Assembly: GCF_002741055.1 (NCBI RefSeq)
Contig: NZ_CP016809.1
Location: forward strand, 2,254,501-2,318,500
Direction of reading: 5' to 3'
DNA: 64,000 nucleotides
From: Paenibacillus ihbetae
Lineage (GTDB): Bacteria; Bacillota; Bacilli; Paenibacillales; Paenibacillaceae
Positions 17,026 to 24,781 of the stretch are shown in pieces (the stretch's first letter is position 1; each line of letters begins with the position of its first letter). The notes beneath the pieces are model-generated. The model ran no database searches, was not told the DNA's origin, and saw only the letters and a list, made by a program, of their open reading frames with translations. Made by a program: the position numbers and the translations under genes.

Positions 17026-18396
17026 TCATTTTTGGTTGGATTCGATAATTTTGTTCACGCGTTCCTGGGAATTACGGATCGTCTGATCGATATCTTGATT
17101 TCCGAGAATGAGCTTCTCGTACTCCTCGTTAATCGCCTCATAGACCTCGGCTTGATACGGAGCCGGCGGAACGATGGCGGAAGCCTTGGAAGCAACCAGG
17201 GTATCGACGAGCGATTTCTTGTCGACCTTCTCCGGACTTTTCGTTCCGGCGAGAATGGTGTCGATGATTTCCTCGACCTGCTCGCTCTTGACGCCCTGCC
17301 ATGCCGGAATGTTCTTGCCTTGGACAACCTGACCTTCGGTCGTGTACCAGCGGACGAACTTGTAAGCCTCCTCCTTATGCTTGGACTTGGCGGCAACAGC
17401 CACGTAGTCGGTCGTTACCGGCGTAAGTCCGGTCGGATCGCCCTCCTTGTTTTTCGGGAACGGGGCGACGGCGACCTCGAACTCCAGGGGCACTTTATCG
17501 GTTCCTCCGATCTCCGTGTTCATCCAGCTGCCGATCGTGATCATGCTCGCCGATTGATTGAAGAATTGGGTCCGGTAATTCAGCTTCTGCGAAATCATGT
17601 CCGTGTACGGCACGGAGGATTGATCCTCCTTCTCCATGCGCACCCGAAGCTCCAGCGTCTCGCGGAAGGTCGGGTTATCCAGATTGGAGGTGCCGTCGGC
17701 TTTCAAAAAGTCGGTGTCCTGCGGCTGGTTCGCCATTTTGAGCTTCAGAAACTCCAGCCAACCGCCGCCTTGCGGCCCGTGAAAATACGTTCCGTAACGC
17801 TTGGCCGATCCCTCGCCTTGGGTCAGCTTTTTCGCGTAATCCGCATAGTCGTCCCAAGTCCAGTCGGTCGGAACGGCAAGCCCCGCCTCCTTAAGATGGT
17901 CCTTGTTCAACAGGACGTACCACGGATTGAATTTGCCGGGAAGCGCATACACTTTTCCGTCCAGCCGGGTGTCGACCTTGTAGTCCTCCTCCACGCTGAA
18001 GCCGTCCTTGGCAATATATTCATCCAGCGGCTCCGCCATCCCAAGCGCCACCCGCTGGGCATAACCGGCCGGGTCGCTGAACATGAGGATGTCCATCTGC
18101 GCCGACGATGCCGCTTCGAGATCCAGCTTCTTGAACGCCTCCTGGGTATCCCCCTTCTCGCTGAGCTGGACGAGCTCGATCGTCACGCCGGGCGTCTTCG
18201 CCTCATATGCCGCCAGCGTCTCCTTCCAATTGTAAGCTTCCTCTGTGCCGTACGTATACAATCTGAGATTCATCTTGCCGCCCTCTTGCCCGCTCTCTCC
18301 CTGCGCCGTTTGCTCCTTCGCGCCGCCGCACCCGGACAGCAGCCCGATCAGCAGGGTGCCGGCCAGCAAGCCGGCTTGCCATTTCTTATTCAACAT
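17026..18396 (-). CDS. Sugar ABC transporter lipoprotein binding protein
   Basis: 456 residues. Lipoprotein signal with lipobox LLSGC (Cys23), then a family-1 extracellular solute-binding protein (LRLYTYGTEEAYNWKETLAAYEAKTPGVTIELVQLSE; later PVTTDYVAVAAKSKHKEEAYKFVRWYTTEGQ). It would hold an oligosaccharide outside the cell and deliver it to the permeases encoded just upstream. I start it at the ATG at 18396, with GGGGAGG 10 nt upstream, rather than the upstream in-frame start at 18423. It follows the second permease by about 85 nt. No ATPase gene is present, so a shared MsmX-type ATPase elsewhere is likely. Confidence 0.92.
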   Translation of the reverse strand: MLNKKWQAGLLAGTLLIGLLSGCGGAKEQTAQGESGQEGGKMNLRLYTYGTEEAYNWKETLAAYEAKTPGVTIELVQLSEKGDTQEAFKKLDLEAASSAQMDILMFSDPAGYAQRVALGMAEPLDEYIAKDGFSVEEDYKVDTRLDGKVYALPGKFNPWYVLLNKDHLKEAGLAVPTDWTWDDYADYAKKLTQGEGSAKRYGTYFHGPQGGGWLEFLKLKMANQPQDTDFLKADGTSNLDNPTFRETLELRVRMEKEDQSSVPYTDMISQKLNYRTQFFNQSASMITIGSWMNTEIGGTDKVPLEFEVAVAPFPKNKEGDPTGLTPVTTDYVAVAAKSKHKEEAYKFVRWYTTEGQVVQGKNIPAWQGVKSEQVEEIIDTILAGTKSPEKVDKKSLVDTLVASKASAIVPPAPYQAEVYEAINEEYEKLILGNQDIDQTIRNSQERVNKIIESNQK

Positions 18397-18481
18397 TCGA
18401 TTGCAACCTCCCCATGTTTTCAATTGAATCCCGTGATGATGGGTCGAGCTGTTGATGTATTGCAGGCCGGCCGATTCGGCC

Positions 18482-19321
18482 TTAGCCCTTGACGCCTCCT
18501 AAAGCAATGCCTTCAATGACGCTTTTCTGCCCGATGATGAACACGATGAGCAGCGGGAAAATCGCCGAGACCGCAGCAGCCATGATCAGGGAATAGAATT
18601 CGCCGCTTAATGACGTGAATTTCTGCATCGCCAGCGGAATGGTGAACAGCCCGTCGGTGCGCAGGAAAATCAGCGGATTCTGGTAGTCGTTCCATGTCCA
18701 GATAAACCGGAGAATGGCGTAGGTTGCAACGGCGGGCTTGACCAGCGGCAGCGCGATCGACCAGAAAATGCGCGGATGGCTGCCTCCGTCGATTTTTGCG
18801 GATTCGATAAACTCCTGGTGCACGCCCATGAAAAATTGCCGCAGCATAAACGTTCCCAGCACGCTGAAGCTGCCGAGCACGATCAAGCCGAAATGGTTAT
18901 CGAACAGACCGATATTGCGATACAGAATAAACTGCGGAATGAGGATCGCCTGACCCGGAATCATATAGGTGAAAAGTACGATCAGAAACAGCCATTTTCC
19001 TGCGGCGAACTGGATTTTCGAGAAGCCGTAGGCCGCCAGCGCCGACACCAGCGCCGAAATCGCGGTGGTCAGCAGGCTGACCTTGATCGAGTTCCAGTAG
19101 TAGAGGTAGAACGGGTAATCGCCGAACCACACTTCCTTGTAATTCTCAATGGCGTTCCATTCCCTCGGGATCCATTGGATCGGGAAAACGAAGACATCCT
19201 TTTCCACCTTGAAGGAAGTGATGAGCATCCAGACAAAAGGGAGCAGGAACAGGATGCTGACCGCGAACATGACCGCCGTCACGAACGCCTTGCGCCAGTC
19301 GGCCCGAAGCAGCGTGTGCAT
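18482..19321 (-). CDS. Sugar ABC transporter permease, MalG/YtcP type
   Basis: 279 residues with six predicted membrane helices. The cytoplasmic EAA loop that contacts the ATPase is ESAKIDGGSHPRIFWSIALPLVKPAVAT (about 185-212). The ribosome site is a long GAGGAGGAGG before the ATG. The gene follows the first permease by 16 nt and precedes the binding protein, so the three form the importer of the locus. Family assignment to carbohydrate uptake (CUT1 type) is firm; substrate inferred from the neighbouring uronate enzymes. Confidence 0.93.
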   Translation of the reverse strand: MHTLLRADWRKAFVTAVMFAVSILFLLPFVWMLITSFKVEKDVFVFPIQWIPREWNAIENYKEVWFGDYPFYLYYWNSIKVSLLTTAISALVSALAAYGFSKIQFAAGKWLFLIVLFTYMIPGQAILIPQFILYRNIGLFDNHFGLIVLGSFSVLGTFMLRQFFMGVHQEFIESAKIDGGSHPRIFWSIALPLVKPAVATYAILRFIWTWNDYQNPLIFLRTDGLFTIPLAMQKFTSLSGEFYSLIMAAAVSAIFPLLIVFIIGQKSVIEGIALGGVKG

Positions 19322-19337
19322 GGTTTCCTCCTCCTCT

Positions 19338-20294
19338 CTAGTAGTTGACCCATTTCTTCTGGGCCGCCCACTGCCCGAGCGTGATCAGCATGACGAAGCC
19401 GAACAGCACGGCTGCTATGGACGATGCATACCCAACCTTCAGATTCACAAACGCCGTGTCGTACAAATACCAGACCATCATCGTTGTCGATCCGATCGGC
19501 CCGCCCTGGGTCATGACGGCGATAATGTCGAACACCTTGAAGGTCGAGATGATTCCCGTCACGAGCAGGAAAAAGGATGTCGGCGACAGCAGCGGCAGCG
19601 TAATCCGCCTGAATTTCGTCCATCCATTCGCCCCGTCAATCTCGGCAGCCTCGTACAGGTCCTTCGGTATGGATTGCAGGCCGGCGATGTAGATAATCAG
19701 ATTGAACCCGATCGAGATCCACACCGAGATCATCATGATCGATACGAGCGCATAGTTCGGATCGGCGATCCATTTCGGCGGATTCGCGATGCCGATACTT
19801 CGCAGCACCTCGTTAATCGGGCCGTAGGAAGGCTGGAACAGCACCTGCCATACGACCGCAACCGCGACGATGTTCGAAATGTAAGGCATGAAGTAAGCGA
19901 CCTTGAAGTATCCCTTCATGTACACATGCCGGTCGATCAGGATCGCAAGCGCCATGGAGATGATCATGTAGATCGGAACCGTCAGCAGAAAGATCATGTT
20001 GTTTCGGATGGATTTTAAGAAGATATCATCCTCAAGGAGACTGCGGAAGTTTTGCAGTCCGACCCACCGGATACCGTCCCAGCCCTGCACGAAATTCCAA
20101 TCGGCGAAGCCGAGCACCAGCGTTGCGATAATCGGGAACAGAACCAGAATCATGACGCCGATCAGCATCGGACTGATAAAAACCATTCCCCATAGCTGCT
20201 CTCCCCGCCGGAGACTTCTTCCGAAGCCCCTGCGCCTGCTGGTGCCGGCCTCGCGCAGGCCCGGAGGAGGCATGCTTTTCATTGTGCGTGCCAT
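19338..20294 (-). CDS. Sugar ABC transporter permease, MalF/UgpA type
   Basis: 318 residues, six membrane helices after a basic cytoplasmic N terminus of about 35 residues (RRRGFGRSLRRGEQ). The EAA loop is EAAEIDGANGWTKFRRITLPLLSP. GAGGTGG precedes the ATG. It is the first gene of the leftward eight-gene locus; the short space before it carries TATACT next to a hairpin that probably ends the preceding esterase gene. Forms the channel with the MalG-type partner. Confidence 0.93.
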   Translation of the reverse strand: MARTMKSMPPPGLREAGTSRRRGFGRSLRRGEQLWGMVFISPMLIGVMILVLFPIIATLVLGFADWNFVQGWDGIRWVGLQNFRSLLEDDIFLKSIRNNMIFLLTVPIYMIISMALAILIDRHVYMKGYFKVAYFMPYISNIVAVAVVWQVLFQPSYGPINEVLRSIGIANPPKWIADPNYALVSIMMISVWISIGFNLIIYIAGLQSIPKDLYEAAEIDGANGWTKFRRITLPLLSPTSFFLLVTGIISTFKVFDIIAVMTQGGPIGSTTMMVWYLYDTAFVNLKVGYASSIAAVLFGFVMLITLGQWAAQKKWVNY

Positions 20295-20335
20295 GTCTGA
20301 CCACCTCGATTGTTTCGGATGGTTTCAGTATAAAA

Positions 20336-20365
20336 AAAATACCGTCAACGCATTGACGGTATTTT
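20336..20365 (-). terminator. Terminator after the esterase gene, at the head of the uronate locus
   Basis: Perfect 13-bp stem AAAATACCGTCAA (20336-20348) and TTGACGGTATTTT (20353-20365), 4-nt loop. On the minus strand it runs into eight T residues, so it works as an intrinsic terminator for the gene ending at 20401. The following TATACT (near 20326-20331) may be the -10 of the sugar locus. Confidence 0.8.
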
Positions 20366-20400
20366 GATCAGATTCCCTTTAATTTTTACCTTTGCTTCCC

Positions 20401-21015
20401 TTACAGGAATTTCTCCTTAAACCACGAGGACGCCATGCCGACCTCGGACCGGCTCAGCTGATGGCCGCCGTTCTCCCAGTACAGCTTCACGTCGGCGCCC
20501 GCTCCGCTCAGGAGCTCATTCAGATCCTCCGTCTCCTGCGGAAGACAGATCGGATCGCGCCGTCCTGCCGCAATGAACACCGGCACGCCGCTCAAATCGG
20601 GCAGCGTTTTGCCGCGGAGCGGAACCATCGGGTGATGGAGGATTGCCCCTTGCAGTGCATCCCCCCGGTGGAAGAGCAGGCTGGCCGCGATATTGGCGCC
20701 ATTGGAGTAACCGATGGCCACGATTCGGCTGCGGTCGAATTCATACTTCTCCGCCGCCCAGTCCAGGAACGCATGGAGCTCCTGCGTCCGTTGTACGAGA
20801 TCCTCCACGTCAAAGACGCCTTCGGCCAGACGCCGGAAAAATCTCGGCATCCCGTTCTCCAGCACATTCCCGCGGACGCCCAGCACGTTCGACGCCGGCG
20901 ACACCATCTCGGCCAGCGGCAGCAAATCCTCCTCGTTTCCCCCGGTGCCGTGCAGCAGCAGCAGGGTCGGCGCCTCGGCGGACGTGCCCTTCCGATAAAT
21001 ATGTTGATGCTCCAT
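20401..21015 (-). CDS. MhqD-like alpha/beta hydrolase (carboxylesterase family)
   Basis: 204 residues, cytoplasmic. Alpha/beta-hydrolase of the phospholipase/carboxylesterase family: oxyanion region LLLHGTGGNEEDLL, nucleophile Ser in GYSNGAN, acid in AAGRRDPI, His in NGGHQL. MhqD of B. subtilis, of the same family and size, is induced by quinones through MhqR. Here the promoter (21109-21136) carries an MhqR-like palindrome, which supports this relationship. I start at the ATG at 21015 (AAAGGAG 9 nt upstream), eight codons inside the longest frame. Substrate unknown. Confidence 0.88.
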   Translation of the reverse strand: MEHQHIYRKGTSAEAPTLLLLHGTGGNEEDLLPLAEMVSPASNVLGVRGNVLENGMPRFFRRLAEGVFDVEDLVQRTQELHAFLDWAAEKYEFDRSRIVAIGYSNGANIAASLLFHRGDALQGAILHHPMVPLRGKTLPDLSGVPVFIAAGRRDPICLPQETEDLNELLSGAGADVKLYWENGGHQLSRSEVGMASSWFKEKFL

Positions 21016-21081
21016 ATGACAAATCTCCTTTCGGTCCATTCAGCTTATTTTCATAGAATACCCATAAAGCATTTGCTAATT

Positions 21082-21136
21082 ATCTTTAATTTAAGATTCT
21101 TTAATTACATCATACCATGGATTTCATGAATTTCAA
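21082..21136 (-). promoter_or_regulatory. Promoter and MhqR-like operator of the esterase gene
   Basis: Minus-strand TTGAAA (21131-21136), 16-nt spacer, TATGAT (21109-21114). Just downstream, over the expected transcription start, is the near-perfect palindrome ATCTTTAATTTAAGAT (21082-21097). It has the ATCT..AATT..AGAT frame I recall for the MhqR site ATCTCGAATTCGAGAT. Assignment to an MhqR-type regulator is inference. Confidence 0.6.
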
Positions 21137-21174
21137 GTGCGAAATGGACTTGAGGAAGGTCAGGCTAACTTGAT

Positions 21175-21516
21175 TCAATGGCTGCGATTCTTCTCTCCCC
21201 ACTCGCATAATCCTTCCAATACCGGTAATAGCGTTTCCGCCTTAGCAGTAAGACTATACTCGACTTTAGGCGGAACCTGAGGATACTCCTTCCGGTTCAC
21301 CAAACCGTCCGCCTCCAGTTCCTTTAGCTGGGAGCTCAAGGTTTTATAAGTAATCGCTCCTATTTGCCTTTTTAGATCATTGAACCGGACCGGTTGGTTT
21401 TCTGCCAGAAGGTAAATAATAACCATTTTCCATTTGCCGCCAATCACCGACAAGGTGTAACCAAATGGTGTGTCTTGGATATGCTTCACCTTGCCTTTAT
21501 ATTCAGCCATGCTCAT
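21175..21516 (-). CDS. HxlR-family transcriptional regulator
   Basis: 113 residues, winged-helix of the HxlR (DUF24) family: TLSVIGGKWKMVIIYLLAENQPVRFNDLKRQIGAITYKTLSSQLKELEADGLV. I start at the ATG at 21516 (AAAGGA 10 nt upstream); the longer frame runs into the promoter region. The conserved Cys near the N terminus that YodB, CatR and HypR use for redox sensing is not present (HIQDTPFGYTL), so it may sense something other than thiol-reactive compounds. Divergent from the arginase-fold gene with 105 nt between starts, so it probably regulates that gene and itself. Confidence 0.9.
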   Translation of the reverse strand: MSMAEYKGKVKHIQDTPFGYTLSVIGGKWKMVIIYLLAENQPVRFNDLKRQIGAITYKTLSSQLKELEADGLVNRKEYPQVPPKVEYSLTAKAETLLPVLEGLCEWGEKNRSH

Positions 21517-21535
21517 CTTCACACTATCCTTTCGG

Positions 21536-21609
21536 GTAGTACCTATCAAATTTGTGCGTACTACATTTTTATTTGTGCTCATTTTATACTTGCTTTACTT
21601 TGAAGTAAA
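21536..21609. promoter_or_regulatory. Divergent HxlR/arginase-like control region
   Basis: Two dyads: GTAGTAC (21536-21542) with GTACTAC (21558-21564), and a perfect TTTACTT-TG-AAGTAAA (21594-21609) whose core TACT..AGTA resembles sites of HxlR proteins such as YodB. The second dyad overlaps the ribosome site of the rightward gene. TATACT at 21585-21590 may be the rightward -10. Confidence 0.55.
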
Positions 21610-21621
21610 GGAGATAAAAAC

Positions 21622-22536
21622 ATGACTCAAAAAACCATTCGTCTGTTAATGCCGCAATGGCAAGGAGGCAATAACCCTAACTACTCTTTTGGAGCAGAGC
21701 TGCTTGCCTGGCTGGCTCCGGACAATGACCAGCCTCTTATTCATGTGCCTGTTCAAGCATATGATGGAACTCCGCTTGAGAACGAGAACGGCATGCATGG
21801 AAGAACCCAGCTGCTCGAACAATTAAAGTCCGCACAGCATCTCATTGATGCTCATAAACCGGATCGCATTGTCATGTTTGGCGGCGACTGTTTAGTGGAG
21901 CAAGCCCCGTTTGCCTATTTAAACGAACGATATGGCGGCGAATTAGGTTTAATTTGGATCGATGCTCACTCTGATTTGGTTAATTACGTCGGGTACGATA
22001 ACGGACATGCGCTGCCGCTCGGAAATCTTTTGGGAGAAGGAGATAAGGATTTCGCACAGCATGTAAAAGTCCCGCTAAAGCCCGATCATGTCTTTATCGC
22101 CGGATTAGCGGCGCCTACAGAGCAAGAAGCGGAAGTGATTTCAGAGGCATTTCAAAGACTGGGAATAACTACTGCAGAAGCAGACACAGAGGTCATCCAA
22201 CGATTAGGTATTCGAACGGCCAGTTCTGAAGAGCTAGCGAGCAGTACCGAACCCGTCAAAAAATGGATCAAAGAAAACGGCATTAAGCACCTGGCGATTC
22301 ATCTTGACCTAGACGTGCTTGATCCAAAAGCATTTCGTTCTTTATTATTCGCAAATCCTGAAGATCCCTTTAAACTGTCTCCTGCCGGAACCATGCAACT
22401 GCCTCAACTGCTTAAACTATTGAAAGAGCTTTCTGAGGAAACGGATGTCGTAGGGCTAGGTATAACGGAGCATATGCCGTGGGACGCCATATATTTGAAA
22501 AATTTGCTTGGAGAAATACCTATTTTAAACAAGTGA
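21622..22536 (+). CDS. Arginase/ureohydrolase-fold protein with Cys at a metal position
   Basis: 304 residues of the ureohydrolase superfamily (arginase, agmatinase, formiminoglutamase). Metal motifs: GGDC (C90), DAHSD (D114, H116, D118) and HLDLDVLDP (D229, D231). In ordinary arginases the first motif is GGDH, and that His binds one Mn ion; here it is Cys. All other ligands are kept. AAAGGAG lies 8 nt before the ATG. The gene stands alone, divergent from an HxlR regulator and without arginine-catabolic neighbours, so the substrate may not be arginine. The family is certain; the activity is open. Confidence 0.85.
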   Translation: MTQKTIRLLMPQWQGGNNPNYSFGAELLAWLAPDNDQPLIHVPVQAYDGTPLENENGMHGRTQLLEQLKSAQHLIDAHKPDRIVMFGGDCLVEQAPFAYLNERYGGELGLIWIDAHSDLVNYVGYDNGHALPLGNLLGEGDKDFAQHVKVPLKPDHVFIAGLAAPTEQEAEVISEAFQRLGITTAEADTEVIQRLGIRTASSEELASSTEPVKKWIKENGIKHLAIHLDLDVLDPKAFRSLLFANPEDPFKLSPAGTMQLPQLLKLLKELSEETDVVGLGITEHMPWDAIYLKNLLGEIPILNK

Positions 22537-22612
22537 ACAAGCGCATGCTCCATTACGGATCCATACGGGCTTCCAGTCCCTGAACGGCGCCCTGCCGACT
22601 TAAAAAGGAAAA

Positions 22613-22637
22613 GAGGCCTTCCGAAATGGAAGGCCTC
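22613..22637. terminator. Terminator after the arginase-like gene
   Basis: Perfect 10-bp stem GAGGCCTTCC / GGAAGGCCTC with loop GAAAT, followed by CCTTATTGTATTCT. It lies 77 nt past the stop of the rightward gene. Confidence 0.75.
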
Positions 22638-22802
22638 CCTTATTGTATTCTCTATATGATTCCGTACGTGTTCCCCCGTAACAGAGACCATTATACCAGA
22701 AGATAAGAACTATGTCAGCGAGTGATTTGTCATTTCTCACAATTTTTTTGCGATTTTATTAGTTAATCTTCCAGATCGATGGATGGAATAGCATATTTTT
22801 TC

Positions 22803-22918
22803 AGGATTATGCAAAATTTGATTCCAGCCGCTCCCCGGTACGATATATAGACGAATTAAACCGTTTCGCTAAGCATATCGCTGATTGAAAGTCGCTCTTT
22901 GGATTTTTGCATAATCCT
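22803..22918. repeat. Small element bounded by 14-bp inverted repeats
   Basis: AGGATTATGCAAAA (22803-22816) and TTTTGCATAATCCT (22905-22918) are perfect inverted repeats bounding 116 bp. The interior (22824-22900) resembles 44702-44778. It may be a miniature inverted-repeat element or an unusual long-stem terminator of the leftward deacetylase gene, whose stop is at 22922. Confidence 0.6.
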
Positions 22919-22921
22919 CAT

Positions 22922-23632
22922 TTAGAAAAATTGTAATCGTTTTGTTAAAGCTCCTTGCGGAACAGCAAATGCCTGCGCCCGCTTGAAGTTCATCGGGGCT
23001 CCGCGGACGATGGTCAGCGCCTTGTAATATTCAATAAACGGAAAACCGTAGGTTTCTCCGCGCGCATAGGCATATACATTCATGGCCTTGACCCATGTCT
23101 CGTAGGCTTCATCCGGAATATCGATAAACACCTCGGGATGAAAATCGTACGGATCCTCCCAGTTGTCCGCGTAGTACAGATGCTGCGCATAATGCGACGG
23201 CAGCTCGCGCTCGATCGTCTTCAGACCGGCATAAAAGCGGGCGTCCTCGACAATGTAATGCGTATTGGAATGGTCTTTATGAATGCTCCCTTTCCAATGA
23301 GTAATGATGATATCCGGCTTCACTTCCCGGATGACGTCGGCAACCTGGTACTTGACCTCCTCGTTGAGCGGAAGCTCTGCGTCCTTATAGGCAAGAAACC
23401 GGACATCGGCCCCGACGATATCAGCGAATTGGTGCGCCTCCTCTATCTTCTGCTTTGCATAATCTTCGGGGGTCATACGGGGATGCCCCTTTTCTCCCGG
23501 TGTCAGATGCAAAAATGTCGCTTTATGTCCCGCCTGTGTGTATTTAGCAATAACCGCGCCGGCTGTCAGATCCATATCTCCCGCATGACCGCCGATCGCC
23601 AGAATATGGTGCTGCTTCGCTTCCGTCATCAT
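22922..23632 (-). CDS. PIG-L family zinc deacetylase
   Basis: 236 residues, LmbE/PIG-L fold. Members remove N-acetyl groups from sugar conjugates, for example in bacillithiol synthesis (BshB) or glycan metabolism. The usual AHPDD zinc motif appears here as GGHAGDMDL, keeping His and Asp, with the distal motif HKDHSNTH. GAGGAGG precedes the start (a second ATG directly follows the first). It lies 30 nt downstream of a double-GNAT gene on the same strand, so the two are probably co-transcribed. The changed first motif means the substrate, and even activity, should be taken cautiously. Confidence 0.88.
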   Translation of the reverse strand: MMTEAKQHHILAIGGHAGDMDLTAGAVIAKYTQAGHKATFLHLTPGEKGHPRMTPEDYAKQKIEEAHQFADIVGADVRFLAYKDAELPLNEEVKYQVADVIREVKPDIIITHWKGSIHKDHSNTHYIVEDARFYAGLKTIERELPSHYAQHLYYADNWEDPYDFHPEVFIDIPDEAYETWVKAMNVYAYARGETYGFPFIEYYKALTIVRGAPMNFKRAQAFAVPQGALTKRLQFF

Positions 23633-23662
23633 AAGTCCTCCTCTTATTGTGAGTCGTACAGG

Positions 23663-24622
23663 CTAATACAATGACTTGCTCATAATGTCAAACCGGCGTG
23701 TGATCTGAAAGCCGGCTCTCCGGTATAAATGCCCTGCGGGGCTTTGCTCGCCGGTCCATAAAAACCAGGCGCCGTGGAGTCCCTGCGCTCGCATCAGGGC
23801 GAGGCAGTCGTACAGCAGAATTTTTCCCAGCCCCTTGCCCTGCATGGAAGGATCGACGCCGAACGGACCGAACCGCTCCGCAACTCCCTCATACCCGCCG
23901 TGGAGGCAGAAACCGACCAGCTTCCCCCGGTCTCTTGCAATGAGGATCTGATCCGTCTGCAAGCGCTGAAGCAGTCCTTCGCGGATCGCCCGGCCCCAAT
24001 CGGGATTAAATACGTCCGTGGCAAAAGAAATCAGCTCCACCAGATCGCTGTCGGAAGCCGCTCCAAACGTAAAGCCTTCGCGCTCGCGCTGCCGCTTCAG
24101 CTCCTCCACGTCCGGCGGAACGCGGAAGTCGACGAGCGAGCGGTTCATTGCAGCCGCCGTGTAGTTTCTTGTGAACCCCGCCGCCTGCAGGAAGGCGAGT
24201 CCCTCGGGATAGCTTTCACCGTCGATCCCCGGAACGATATAATTCGGCGCGTACGAGGAGAAGAACACCTTGCTGCGCCCATGACGGCGAAGGAAAGCCT
24301 CCGCCTCCTCCAGCAGCCGCTTCGCAATGCCCTGCCTGCGCGACGAAGGCGCGGTTCCGAAGAACGTGATCCATCCGTGTTCGGGTTCGAGCTCCGTGCC
24401 GATCATCGGCAGCTTTCTCCGCACGGCATACAGCGCACCGGTAATGGCTCCCTCCTCCTCAGCGACCCGCAGCCCCTCCGGATCAAAATTCGGATCGAGC
24501 AGAACCAGATTGCGGAACCGCAGCCGGGTAACCGGATCTCCCGTTAAGCAGACATTCCACAGCGCTATAATCCCTTCCTCGTCTCCAGGCCGGTATGACC
24601 GATAAATGATGCCGCTCACCAT
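23663..24622 (-). CDS. Tandem GNAT acetyltransferase-domain protein
   Basis: 319 residues with two GNAT domains. The first has the acetyl-CoA loop SRRQGIAKRLLEEAEAFLRRHG (near 100-125); the second has MQGKGLGKILLYDCLALMRAQG near the C terminus. I start at the ATG at 24622, preceded by GGAGG, rather than nine codons earlier. Followed after 30 nt by the PIG-L deacetylase gene; the pairing of an acetyltransferase with a deacetylase hints at a common small-molecule substrate, which is inference only. Confidence 0.86.
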   Translation of the reverse strand: MVSGIIYRSYRPGDEEGIIALWNVCLTGDPVTRLRFRNLVLLDPNFDPEGLRVAEEEGAITGALYAVRRKLPMIGTELEPEHGWITFFGTAPSSRRQGIAKRLLEEAEAFLRRHGRSKVFFSSYAPNYIVPGIDGESYPEGLAFLQAAGFTRNYTAAAMNRSLVDFRVPPDVEELKRQREREGFTFGAASDSDLVELISFATDVFNPDWGRAIREGLLQRLQTDQILIARDRGKLVGFCLHGGYEGVAERFGPFGVDPSMQGKGLGKILLYDCLALMRAQGLHGAWFLWTGEQSPAGHLYRRAGFQITRRFDIMSKSLY

Positions 24623-24781
24623 GCACCGCCTCCATCCCATAGGTATCAACTTATGAACACTTCATTGCCCAATAAGTAAGTAATTGCAGCACAGCGTAAT
24701 GATTCAGTAACTGATTGCCCCTGACGAATGCCGACCGAAGCACAATGCCGCTTGGTGTATTCGTTGAGCCAGCATACGAGG

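Noticed and set aside
22404..22691. Leftward frame overlapping the end of the arginase-like gene
   Set aside because: It runs through the terminator at 22613-22637 and has no start signals.
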